A stretch of 64,000 nt of DNA. It comes from Enchytraeus crypticus. Its lineage: Eukaryota > Annelida > Clitellata > Enchytraeida > Enchytraeidae. The notes beneath the pieces are model-generated. The model was not told where the DNA came from, did not search any database, and worked only from the letters and a program-made list of their open reading frames with translations. A program made the translations under genes and the position numbers. The stretch's first letter is position 1, and each line of letters opens with the position of its first letter. Below, piece after piece: positions 32,601-43,767 of this stretch. The stretch lies in contig CAJHZI010000431.1 of NCBI GenBank assembly GCA_905160935.1, positions 631,501 to 695,500 of the forward strand. The letters run 5' to 3'.

Positions 32601-35600
32601 TTGATCTGGAGTCGGACAACTTATTGACATGCCGCCGAGTCAAACCAGTTAAAGCATTCGGTAAAGGCATAGTATATGTTATAGCTAGGTTGGAGATATT
32701 GTGTAGAGTAATTGGTTCAAGTCCTATGTTACATTGCGTAATAGATTTCTTGAGGAATTGGCATTTTATACGAAAGTCAATAAATTCTGCACAATATAAC
32801 CATACTATTCAATAGACTATTCGCTTAACTGCAGTTGAATAAAGTAAAAACTTGCAAAGTAGAAATCAATTTTAAATCAATTTTGAATGCACACCTCCAA
32901 AAGATAGTCTACAGCGTCATGAGTGACGAGCACAACCGTGCCAATCCTCGTCATGTTGCCGGTCCAAGACACAATAATCAGGCTGAGAGTTACTATGTGA
33001 TGCACTACATTCTCCAGGAAATCCTAACACAAACAACATAGAAAACAATTTACTGACGGAGATACTTTGAAATGTTATCATGAAATGTTTGCATGAGCTC
33101 TGGAGCCAGTGGCGACGTCGGTAAGATACTCGACCGCGGATCAGTATGTGCGGGGTTCAAATCCTGGGCTCGCCCGTCACTGACATCGCTTTCAAGTGAG
33201 GAAACTGACGTTAATTTAGCTTTATAGCTTTACCAGCTCCAAGCAGTTAGAGATTCGTCAGAAGTTACACATTTAGAATTCCCCATTGTTCTTCTATCAC
33301 TGATGCAGCTGACGAACTAACTTTAGATTTGAACCTATCCGATTTAAACAAGCGGTTCTGTACAGATGTAAAAAATCATTCACATTTCGAGATTTTCCGC
33401 TATAGAAGACGAGGTATCAATACAGATAGGAAAGCTGACAAAGTATGAAAATGACTGAAACCAAGTTCTCTACAGTTCACTCAGTATAAATAATGATTTT
33501 AGTTTTCAAAATATGAAATATTATTATAACTCAATGCATATCAAGAATCTATGCTTAATTTTTTAAGTTTATTTTAAGAAGAGGAATACTTACCCTAGTT
33601 AAGCTGGGATTCATAGGAAGATGATGATGACGATGACTTTAAGAGGAGGGATCTAAGTCAGCTGAAAATGGTTAAGATCAGAAGGATTAAAGTAGAGTTT
33701 ATATGCAGAGCAAACCTTTCGCTTTACGTCGAGCATGAGAGAAGAAGCCAGAGAGATATATAGACTCATTTCCAGCAGGTAGTACCACTGACAGTCTACC
33801 GGTAGCGGCTATACACAAAACAATAGATCATATTACCATGCAATGCTATAATCAACAACAGTGGCTTGCTACTTAATGTAAAGTTACTGAATGTAGAATG
33901 ACAAAACAATGTCATATTACTATACAATACAGATAATCAACAGGAAGTGGCTAACTGAAAAATACTAAGCAATACATCATAATACTATAGAATACAGTAG
34001 CCAACAGGTAGTGACTGAACTTGAATAAAATACATTATAATACATTAAAATACTACACAATACAATAGCCTAAAGAGAGTAGTTACATTATACATATCAT
34101 GCTCAATGACGTAATAAAGATGCATTCTAGCTGTGAAAAATTGCCATGAATTTGGTGAATAAAGATTAAAAATATTAGGTTAAAATATAGTCCCTAGAGC
34201 ATATTAATAGGTCACGGGTTCAAATTAACTAATAGATCACTAGTATACTAGGTCAAAAAAGTAGCAATGCCAGTTATATTGTCTGACACTAACCTGCATG
34301 GGATAGGCGTACCAGAAGTGCTTGGTGTCCCATAACCATGGTTTCTAGAACAGCACAAATGTATAGCATAACTAGAAGAGGGCTATAAGCCGAAGCCTTT
34401 TATAAAAACAGCAGTAGTCGACAAATAAATATCGAACTTCAGTTAGAGATATCAAGCTTTCAAGACATGCTTTCTACAGTTATGTGTGACAGCACTCTTT
34501 CTGTCTACTACAGAGGCAAAGGCTCACCAAACCTATTAGGCCTGGTACTAGCAGCTTCAAACCTATGCCCGATAACCTGGGCACTATTTTCTACGTCGTG
34601 GAGCATTTAGCTCATAGTCTTTCAATTTAATTGAAAAATGTCTGAAGCCAAATGTAGACCAATGAAAATATCTTTTGACTTTAATTAAACATTTTTTAAG
34701 TATTTGGCTTTAAGGCAGGAACGGAAGCTAGTGTCAAGTTGACTAAACTTTTAAATAATAATAATAATTAATAATTATAACAATAATATTAATATTAGTA
34801 ACAGTTCCCCGTGTTGGGTCCTAGTCGTTTGAAGAATTTGTCCAACCGGTGTCTGCACGTGTTGTGGAAGGCGACTAACGCACTAAGATCCATACCAATG
34901 TCAAGGGCATTCGGTTGGTGAGCGCCTTGGCTCCAGTAATTGCCACAAAACTTAAACGAATGGATAAACTTCAAACTGGAGAAAGTCTATTCGTATCCCG
35001 ACCCTGGTTAAACTGGGATGTACGGGAAGATGATGATGATGAGTATTAGAAATATTATACTATGAATACCTGTACATATAATAATTCATAGTATATAACA
35101 GTGGATTATTTAGGCTGCCAGGCGGATGCATACCTGACAATGCCTTCACGAGAGGATAAAATTATAACCATTGTACATGAACTGCGAATATCAATACCAC
35201 TAATATATTCAAGAGCTTTAAGAGTTTACTTTTCTCACGTGAAACTGATGCCAGGAATAATCAATACATAGCTGTGAAACTGTTCAACTAGCTATTCAGA
35301 GACATATTTGTAGCCACTCAACACACAGAAAATATTCACTTTCTATAAAATATTATACAGAATTTTTGAAACTACTAAGCAAGCTATGAAAGTATCCTAC
35401 GCAAGGATGCATATCACCGAGAGTGATTTTCTATTGTCTAACTTTAAATCTACCAGAATGGTAACATCACATTATTCCTATTAAAATAAATTGTAGAAAA
35501 ACTGTAGACACAGGAAATTAAATACGGCATGATTGGGCGTATTAGTGAGTGACAAATTAAAGTAATAAATAGGAATATTTAAATGAAAATTGAAGTCATT

Positions 35601-36758
35601 CTTTGGTTACTCAAAATTAAAGTGAAATTTTAAAATTAACTTGAAAAATTAATTTAAAACTACAATTAAATGTAAAAAATATGTCAAAAATATACTAAAA
35701 TTCTCATTTTAAAAATAAAGAAATAGAAAACAAACTAGGGTAAAACACACTTTTGATTGAATAAAATATCACTAAGAGAATCTTCAAATAAGAATCACAC
35801 TAACGTCCCAAAGTATGTAGACGCCAGACCAAAATGCAATGATATACAGTAGAAACCTCCAGCTGTAAAACACAATGGGAACAATAAAAACAATAATATA
35901 AGTAAAAAGAATAAATAAAACAATAGGAATAGATCATTTCTATGACTTACTGTCCATGTTGCGAGCCACAGAAGAAAAGATCAACTATGCATTGGAAGGG
36001 TTGCCAGAGGTAACCAGGAGTTAAGCAAAGCAATGGAACAATCGAGGCAAATTTTTGATTACAGTAAAGTTTGAAAAGGACAGATCTATGCTTTGTAACT
36101 AAATCAAGTCATGGCCTTTGCCCTATAGGATACTTTATAATCCATTTTTCGTAAAGTTTTACCATTGCCTTGTACATTGATAGGCATGATTTATTTTAAT
36201 TATTGACCATAACAGTACGTTATATACTACATACTACAGGATGCAAAGAATGAATCTCATGAAAGTGACAATTATTTTCTGGTATCCATATAGACCCTAT
36301 ATTATCACAAATCATAAATAGTCAAATAAATCACAAATCACAAATAATAAATTGGCCTAGTATACCTCAGCAATTAAATAGACTAGTTTAATCAAATCAA
36401 TCAGAAACGGATAAAAAATGTTACTTATTGTTAGTCTGCAATATCATATTGGATGATTTTTTACGAAGGCTTTATATTACTAAAATGACAAAAATAAGAC
36501 CTGGTTTCTTTGAATCGGGTCATCTCACTGGGTTTTCCCTGGACCCTCTTTCTTCTCCACCATCTCTCCACCTGTCGCTCGGACCAGTTCAGCTGCTCAG
36601 CCAATTCCTGAGAGATCATGGTGACATGTAGTACATGTATTATATGAAATACCATACGTAGCGGAAAGACAATAAATTATAAAATATAGCATAAACTCTT
36701 ACGCATCAACTCTTCATCCACTCTATAGAACTCTTTCATATCAATGCAGTACAAATAA

Positions 36759-36799
<41 letters not shown>

Positions 36800-39240
36800 T
36801 GTATGTCCGATACAGAAGAATTAATCAATTGTGAAATGCCTGATTGATTCAATCGAAGTGATCAAATCTTCATCGACTGATTGATTGATTGCTAGAGTAA
36901 GTCGGCAAGTTGACTCTCTGTGGAACAGTACGTGGGGGGTTCAAATCCACTGATCTCTTCATCACTGATATCATTTTGAAATAGGAAAATTATTTTAAAC
37001 TAAACTTTAGATGATCGCATTTAGCTGTTAAATGCAATGGAAGGAGAATTACTTTGATGCAGATTAACAGAAATCATTAAAAGTGACTCATACAATCCTT
37101 GTAATGTATAATAGTGAGCAAAACAAAACTACTGGCACAATAAGAGACTTGCATGTTTTTGAGAAATCTTTGAGCCCCAAAAACGGCATAATAAATAAAT
37201 AAATAATAACGGTTTAAAGTACCGTTTCCTCATCCAGGGATGATGTTATTGATTAATAACTCCCTAATAAACAGAGAAATATAGCAAAACAACTAACTCA
37301 CTAGGCAAATCCAACAGTAGAAGAATGTAGCCATAATTTAAAAGTTTACAAACTGATTGTTTCAAAGAAATTTGCACTTCACTCACTCATTCAGTTTTAC
37401 AAGTAGATAGAAAGTGGCTTTAAAAATATTTTTCACTAATGAAAATAATTTCTAGTGAGCATACTAATATTAAACAACAGTTAACAGTTATTTGTTAAAC
37501 TTATATTTCGTTAACAGATAATGAACTAAAAGTATATAAAGAATATTAAAACAACTTTTCAAAACATAATTTAATGTTTTATCAAGTGCAAACCAAAAAT
37601 CCATTATTTTGTTGGATTAATTTATTATAGGTGCCTGGCACTGCTTGCATTGTACAGCCAACCTATCGTTCATTTGAAAGAATGTTATTTACCGTAATTT
37701 AACAATAATTTATTATGTAACACAAATTTGTATACATTCGTTTCGTTTCCAATTGTAAAGTTTTCATTTCTAATTGTAACATTTACTTTTTGAATTATAA
37801 TTTTTTTGCTGGCACTCTATATTTGTAAGCATGTGGGGTAGGCGCTGTTATACCAGAATTAAAATAAGAACATCATGAAGAAACATATGTACAGACTGGG
37901 GCAAAAAAAAATTTTCCCTTAGCGAAATCTGAATGAATTCGACAAAACTCACAGTATTTTTACAAAATTTTCAGGATATATGCAGAAATTTCTCCTCTAG
38001 AAGCTCCGAAAATTTTGTAGAACTATTTTGAGTTTTGCCAAAGTTATTGCGATTATTTTTTTATGCCACAGTCAGTATATGGAAACAATATGCAATGCGG
38101 CCAACCTTTACTACTTTGTGCTTAGGAAGAATCCTGCGATATTTGTGAAATGCTTGATCGAGCACCGGAACAGGGAGAGCTCTTCTGGGTAAAGATTCAC
38201 TGACCTCAAAATACCGTCCAATAGGAAAAGCTATAAACCTAAATCAATTTAGTTTTATCAGTCAATAAATTACAGGTCTAGTCAAGCAGTTTGTCAATAA
38301 ATCACAGGTCTAGTCAAGCAACCAGTCAATAAATTGCAGGTCTAGTCAAGCAGTTAGTCAATAAATTACAGGTCTAGTCAAGCAGTTAGTCAATAAATTA
38401 CAGGTCTAGTCAAGCAGTTAGTCAATAAATTACAGGTCTAGTCAAGCAGTTAGTCAATAAATTACAGGTCTAGTCAAGCAGTTAGTCAATAAATTACAGG
38501 TCTAGTCAAGCAGTTAGTCAATAAATTACAGGTCTAATCAAGCAGTTAGTCCATAAATTACAGGTCTAGTCAAGAAGTCAGTCAATAAATTACAGGTCTA
38601 GTCAAGCAACCAGTCAATAAATTACAGGTCTAGTCAAGCAGTTAGTCAATAAATTGCAGGTCTAGTCAAGCAGTTAGTCCATAAATTACAGGTCTAGTCA
38701 AGAAGTCAGTCAATAAATTGTCCCATAAATCAGTTAATGCATCACATGGTGCTGAAAACTGAGACAATGTATCATTGAGGAACCAATCAGTCTGTAAATT
38801 TATTAGTTAATTGGCTAAATAATTGCTAAAATAAATGTTTATTTATGATCTAATCAATCAATTCATTTCAGACCCAGTAAGGCTACTAAGATATATACAT
38901 GTATGTATGTATATAATAATTACTGACAATGAGTAATAAAGCATTATCATTGTTGATGATCAAACTGCAGATACGAAAAAACTAGGGCCTAGCTACTACT
39001 TCATAAATTTTACATGATAAACATCATAAATCCATGCTAAATGAAAACATTCTCATACCTTTCCCAGAATAATCGCAGAATCAGAAGACCAGCTGCAATA
39101 GGAAAGGTGATCCAGAGGTCGCGATAATCTGGATAATAAACTCCATCAGTTCTGTCCAGCAGCATGTCCCACGTAGCATTTGGTGGAAGCCACACCGTAG
39201 GGTCCCAAAACCATTCTTTCAGCGCATTAAATGTTTCCAT
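29669..39240 (-). CDS. CERS: ceramide synthase (homeobox-like + TLC domain)
   Basis: Ten exons with consistent phases give 426 aa: 39240-39059, 38238-38106, 36607-36501, 35862-35805, 34344-34294, 33787-33716, 33023-32895, 32420-32314, 31447-31288, 29950-29669 (TAG). The enzyme N-acylates sphingoid bases with acyl-CoA in the ER membrane. Residues 1-60 hold the lumenal start (WFWDPTVWLPPN) and first membrane helix. Residues about 98-140 are the partial homeobox-like segment (QLNWSERQVERWWRRKR). Residues about 141-335 are the TLC domain, with PWLWDTKHFWYAYP, the catalytic-type HH pair at 209-210 (NVVHHIVT), the Lag1 stretch THDAVDYLLE (235-244) and YPFW (277-280). The tail is acidic then Ser-rich (ARSESETATNSEDD), as in CERS2/5/6 C-termini. 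It is near the usual length (380-400 aa). Paralogue number is not assigned. Confidence 0.93.
29966..30030 (-). mobile_element. SINE family A 3' fragment at CERS exon 10 acceptor
   Basis: GAGGAAACAAACGTTAAACC on the minus strand is the family A 3' end. It runs into an AT-rich tail and then ttacag|GCA, the exon 10 acceptor. Confidence 0.5.
30695..30875 (+). mobile_element. truncated LINE end in CERS intron 9
   Basis: AGGAAGAAGAGTTGGATAAG, GTCATGGAAGGCCGAATGG and GATGATTTAAAGACCCACTC match the 19430-19580 LINE. It carries frame breaks and is antisense to CERS. Confidence 0.8.
31103..31232 (-). mobile_element. SINE family A copy in CERS intron 9
   Basis: Reverse complement of the family A unit, with B-box core (GGTTAAAATCC) and CACTGACATCGCTTTTGAG. 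It starts 56 bases after the exon 9 donor, in the sense orientation of the host gene. Confidence 0.75.
31463..31703 (-). mobile_element. SINE family B copy (tRNA-like) in CERS intron 8
   Basis: Minus-strand A-box-like TAGCGCAGTAATAG and B-box GGGTTCGAATCCC, then AATCTCGGACATTCACCGG and the 3' end GATCATTTCACTATAATGTG. Other copies are at 47395-47605 (-) and 54630-54865 (+). Its 3' end lies 16 bases upstream of the exon 9 splice acceptor, in the same orientation. Confidence 0.8.
31840..31874 (+). mobile_element. LINE 3'-terminal scrap in CERS intron 8
   Basis: CCTGCAAGTAGGCAGAGCAC followed by TAAGAGAGAG is the last 30 or so bases of the 19201-19665 LINE family. Confidence 0.6.
33096..33235 (+). 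mobile_element. SINE family A copy in CERS intron 6
   Basis: The best-preserved copy: A box AGTGGCGACGTCGGTAAG, B box GGGGTTCAAATCCTGG, then CCCGTCACTGACATCGC and GAAACTGACGTTAATTTAGC. It is antisense to CERS. Confidence 0.85.
34795..35045 (+). mobile_element. SINE-like family C copy, near full length, in CERS intron 4
   Basis: Starts at about CAGTTCCCCGTGTTGGGTCC and runs through CCAACCGGTGTCTGCACGTG, GGAAGGCGACTAACGCAC, GCATTCGGTTGGTGAGCGCC and CCCGACCCTGGTTAAACTGG to a (GATGAT)n tail. It is the reference copy for this family in the window and contains the complete order of blocks. Confidence 0.8.
36763..36798. repeat. (GT)n microsatellite
   Basis: Eighteen or so uninterrupted GT dinucleotides in CERS intron 2. 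Confidence 0.95.
36890..36995 (+). mobile_element. decayed SINE family A copy
   Basis: GTAAGTCGGCAAGTTGACTC, GGGGGGTTCAAATCCACTG and CATCACTGATATCATTTTG follow the family A order with many changes. Confidence 0.6.
38260..38720. repeat. 32-bp minisatellite in CERS intron 1
   Basis: About 14 copies of a 32-bp unit (TCTAGTCAAGCAGTTAGTCA plus AATAAATTACAGG-type remainder), nearly identical in the centre and diverging at the edges. Its left edge is only about 20 bases from the exon 2 acceptor (exon begins at 38238). On the transcript strand each unit carries TTGACTAAC and TTGACTAGA, close to the branch-point consensus. Confidence 0.9.
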
Positions 39241-39621
39241 TCTGTTTATTGTATGTAGATGTAGTTTTTTGAGTACTTAATATAACCATCTAAACAGGTA
39301 CAATGCTAATAATTTTTTATTTCAAAATCTATTCAGTTTTCTCCAACACAGGATACATGTATTAAATTTAATAGGAATGGGTTGGTTTGAAGAGTTCGCA
39401 TTGATTTCTTGAAACTTTTCATCTCCTCAACAGTATATTTGTTAGCATATTTTTGTCTATATGTAGGTAGGTGTATGCATATGCAATGAAGTGAGAGTAT
39501 TCTATGGTAAGTATGTATGTATATACATGTGTATGCATATACAGGCCATATGTCTATAAGATTATTTATATGTATATAGGATTATTGTAGGTGTATGATG
39601 AATGTGTGCGTATGTATGTAT

Positions 39622-39834
<213 letters not shown>

Positions 39835-39837
39835 GTA

Positions 39838-40030
39838 CAGTGCTGGGTAGTAACTACTTAAGTAACGCTAGTTACTGTTAATGTAACGGGTATCCAATTA
39901 GTGTAGCAAGTAACTAGTGAAGTAACTAGTTACTAATTGTCAAAAGTAACTAATGTGAGTTACTAGTTACTTTTTCAAGTAACTGGTAACGCAAATTGTT
40001 AGTTACTTTTGCGTTACTTGTAGTTTCTAA
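39838..40030 (+). mobile_element. hAT-type terminus with GTAACT repeats
   Basis: Begins CAGTGCTGGGTAGTAACTAC, a terminus widely seen in animal hAT-type elements, followed by degenerate GTAACTAGTTACT units. No opposite end was found, so it is a solitary or truncated left end. The TA microsatellite abuts it. Confidence 0.6.
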
Positions 40031-40329
40031 AGTTTAGTTAAAATTCTTAAACACTCAATCAAAATCTTAAAATGAGCCAATATTATTATTTATATCTAGA
40101 GACTTTTTTTTGTTTTTGGTTGTTTTGTAGCGACGTGTAGTGTATTAGTAGCATATATTAATTAAATATTATTAATCTTAATTAATCTTTCGTAATATCA
40201 ATTATTACTAATGAATTGTTATCTTAATTGAAATCAATTTTAAAGGAACATTTTGCATTTAGGCTAAATTAAGTTAAATTAAGTTATATCACTTGTATTT
40301 AAAGTTAAACATAATTATAGTGAAATGAT

Positions 40330-40445
40330 CAACGGTCTTGGGTTCGAGACCACTTCTCAAGGTCTTGGTATTGGCCTTGGTCTTGAGACTTCCAGTCTTG
40401 GTTTTGAGACTTGAGGCCTAGGTCTCGAACCAAGTGGTCTTGACA
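40330..40445. repeat. degenerate GGTCTTGAGAC repeat
   Basis: Short imperfect units (GGTCTTGG, CTTGAGACTT) of the kind found under hAT-type termini. No termini are matched. Confidence 0.45.
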
Positions 40446-41180
40446 ACAACACATACCATCTATGATGATATATAAAAAGCACTTTTTGTGCCACATATTT
40501 AACAATTAGGCAGTTTTTAATCAATTATCTATGTCACTAGTCCTATAAAAGTCCGAGATTCTACCCTGCAGTAGCTGGCTCACTTCAATGGAGTTAACAA
40601 TCTATATGAAATAATGCTGCCACACCATAATGATTTTCTCCACATGCAGATAAAAATAGATACTCTATGTAACAGTGTATGAAATCTAGAGATACAATAG
40701 AAAATAAAGTAATGAAATAGTTTTAAATTAAATAAATTTTAAAAATTTAATGATCACCATCAACATAAACACAACTCCCCACAACACGTAAATATTTAAA
40801 AGTACACTAAACAGTCGCCAATCAAACATCTAACAAGTAGTTTAATTGGCTACTCTTAAAATGTAAGCCAGATTTCTATTAGTTAATTAATCAACTACTT
40901 TCGTAAAACACTTTCCAGCAGGTATCTACTTCCACTTATTCTTTGTAGGCATCTTTGAAAATGGGAGTTGCGTCGTTAGGGACAATCTCGATCAATCTGA
41001 CTACATGCGAAATTACAGAGCAAAAATAGGCCATAATTACAGTCTATGATATGTATTAGAAATTATGAAAATAATTATTAAAGAGTGTATAAAATATAGT
41101 TGATGTTAAGGTTTAAAAAACAGTAATCCGAACTGCAATTAATTATTTCTGTCTTGAAATTACGTGCTTATGGAATAAAC
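40446..41180. other. non-coding stretch
   Basis: AT-rich; no gene. Small family A (41185-41240, -) and family B (41240-41330, +) SINE scraps follow directly. Confidence 0.4.
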
Positions 41181-41439
41181 TTATGAAGCTAATGTTAACG
41201 TCAGTTTCCTCACTGGAAAGCGATGTCAGTGATATAGGGCTGATCAGAGAGTATATCTCGGACATTCACAGGACTAACTAATTACTGGTTAAACATGCGT
41301 ATGCTATTAAAAGTGATAGATTTTAATTTTCAAAGATATTCGATCACTTCACAATTAATAAAGTACGTAACTTTATTCTTTTTAAAATATAAAGGCTGGC
41401 ATAACACAGAAATTAGTCTTTTAAAGATATTCTTACTCA

Positions 41440-43345
41440 TTATTCAAATAACAACAATTAGAGTGCTACAGTCATCAGTGACAACATCGAGCACTATTGA
41501 GACAAAATCAAGCCGACGAGCAAAAATAGAAGGTCCAAAAACGGTGCAAATTCCAAAATCCAGAAATTCAGTCCAAAGTAAAGGGAGTTAAAGAAAAGGT
41601 GTTTTAGGCGCAGGTCGCTGCTCATGGACACTGGATGGAAAAGAGAGATGGAAAAGATAGGTCTTCAATTGCTTATGGAACTGCTCATAGGAAAGCAAAG
41701 GCTGATGTGATTCAAATGAAGATTTCCGAAGATTGGATGGAAGAGAATTCCAGATCTGAGTGCAGCATGCTGGAAAGAACGATTAGATAGCTTAGAGCGT
41801 GAAGGTAAGCTAGGTCTCACAAGAGTAATTAACTTAGAAGACCGAGTAACAGCAGGCTGCATCACTTTAATCAAGTGAGACATACAAGTTTGGCCAGGGA
41901 TGGTGATGGACTTATAGGTTAACGAAGCTGTTTTGTAAATGATACGCTCTTTAATCTTTAGCCAGTGCAAAGACTTCAAAATAGGCGTAACATGTGAGTA
42001 CTTGGAACTACAAAAAATTGCTCACGCAAGAGAATTCTGAACAAACTGCAACCGATCAATCTCACAGCCAGGGAGATTTAATAACAGGGAATTGCAGTAG
42101 TCCAACTTCAATTGCACAAGAACAGCACCAATTGTAGCAGCTGTCTCACGTGACAAATATGGACGTATTCGACGAAGATCACGGATATGGAAGAAACATG
42201 CTTGTGAAGTTTTAGTTATGTGTTCGTGGAAGGTTAGATGTTTATCAAGAATAACACCGAGATTTCTCACAGAAGACGCAGGTGATATTTTAATACCCGA
42301 AGATAACGAAAGAGTTTTCCCATTCAGCTTCAGAGGCTGTTGAGGTGTCTCGACCAACAAGAATTCAGTCTTAGATGGATTACGTGCAAAGAAATTAGCA
42401 GACATCCAAGGGGATATAGACTGAAAACTTTCTTGCAGGAGGGTTTCAGCATTAGAATAGGAGTTAGGGGTGAAGCAAGTGTAGGCCTACATTTGAGTGT
42501 CATCAGCATGTAGTTCATGATCAAGAGAATGCGAAGAGATTAAAGTGCTTAGGGGTGTTGTATAGAGGTTAAAGAGGATAGGACCAAGAACGGAGCTTTG
42601 AGGCACACCATACTTTAAGTGAATACGTACTCCATCACTTTCATACTAAAAGAACGATCCGTCAGATAGGAGGAAAACCAATCAAGAACAATTCCACGAA
42701 CACCAAACCAGGAAGAAAACGTTCCAGAAGAATATTGTGATCAATGGTATCAAAAGCGGCCGAAAGATCAAGCATACATAATCCAGTTAAGCGTTGTGTG
42801 CACATGGCATTAACAATAGAATTGCACACAGATAGAAGCACCGTTTCAGTTGAACGATACTTAGTATAAGCAACTTGATGCTTATTAAATATATCATTGT
42901 AAGAGAGATGAGTAGAAAGCCTCTGAAGAACAATTCTTTCAGTGAGCTTAGATATGTAGGACAGATTAGATATAGGCCTGTAATTCAACAATAATTCCAT
43001 ATCCAGTGTGGGCTTTTTAAGCAATGGAGTAATGACTTTTACGCTTGAAAGCGCGAGGAAAGTTGCCAGTAGAGAGAGAGAGAGAGAGAGAGAGAGGTTA
43101 ACAATCAATGTTAATACTGGAGCAAGTATGTGAATACACTTCTTAAAAAGAGAGGTTGGGATAAGATCCAAGTCACAATGTTTAGCTGGAGAGTCTAAAA
43201 CTAATTTAGTAATCTCATCAATTGTAACTGGAGTGAAATTAGAAAGCTCATCTTTGGAATGATTCTCTACTGGAGTATGAGGAGTAGAGTTATGAGCTGG
43301 AGTGATAGATTCTCTAAGATTGCTTATCTTAGCTAAATTCTACTC
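41440..43345 (-). mobile_element. CR1/L2-like LINE, 5'-truncated and broken RT ORF
   Basis: Minus-strand pieces in order: a linker (NFTPVTIDEITKLVLDSPAK), the RT fingers (NYRPISNLSYISKLTERIV), the palm motif LDLSAAFDTIDHNILL, a Y/HADDTQM catalytic box near 42500-42530, the thumb (SVRNLGVILDKHLTFHEHI), DYCNSLLLNLPG, and the C-terminal LHWLKIKERIIYK. This order is that of CR1/L2-group reverse transcriptases. Frameshifts and stops separate the pieces, and no endonuclease domain remains. The 3' UTR (41440-41590) also occurs alone at 6690-6850 and 57410-57535. Confidence 0.88.
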
Positions 43346-43425
43346 ATTATTCAAATCTTAATCATTATTCAAATCTTACTCATTATTCAAATCTTCTCAG
43401 TATTCAAATCTTACTCATTATTCGA
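43337..43425. repeat. 18-bp tandem repeat
   Basis: About four to five copies of ACTCATTATTCAAATCTT. Confidence 0.8.
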
Positions 43426-43767
43426 ACACAGTCTAATGAATATCGTACGACATATTATTCGAATTCAGAAACCTGAATTCAGCAAACAGGGAAATCACTT
43501 AGGATAACTAAATTTTGAACGTTTATGCGAGTTAGCGGCCCATATGTACATGTAGCATTATAATGCAGTAATATTAATTACTCTAGGAAAATTCTCCCTG
43601 GTCTATTAATTTTTGCAGATATTCAAGTAAATGCAACAAATGTTGATTATGAGTCTTCACTCTTCAACCTTAATATCAGATCTATGGTCATATAAATGAG
43701 CGATATTACAAAAGAATTTTATATTATGTAAATATTGTATATAATGTTTATAAATTTTATAGAAATA

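Noticed and set aside
38260-38720. Regular 32-bp repeats resembling a CRISPR array
   Set aside because: Units are directly tandem with no variable spacers, in a eukaryotic intron; it is a minisatellite.
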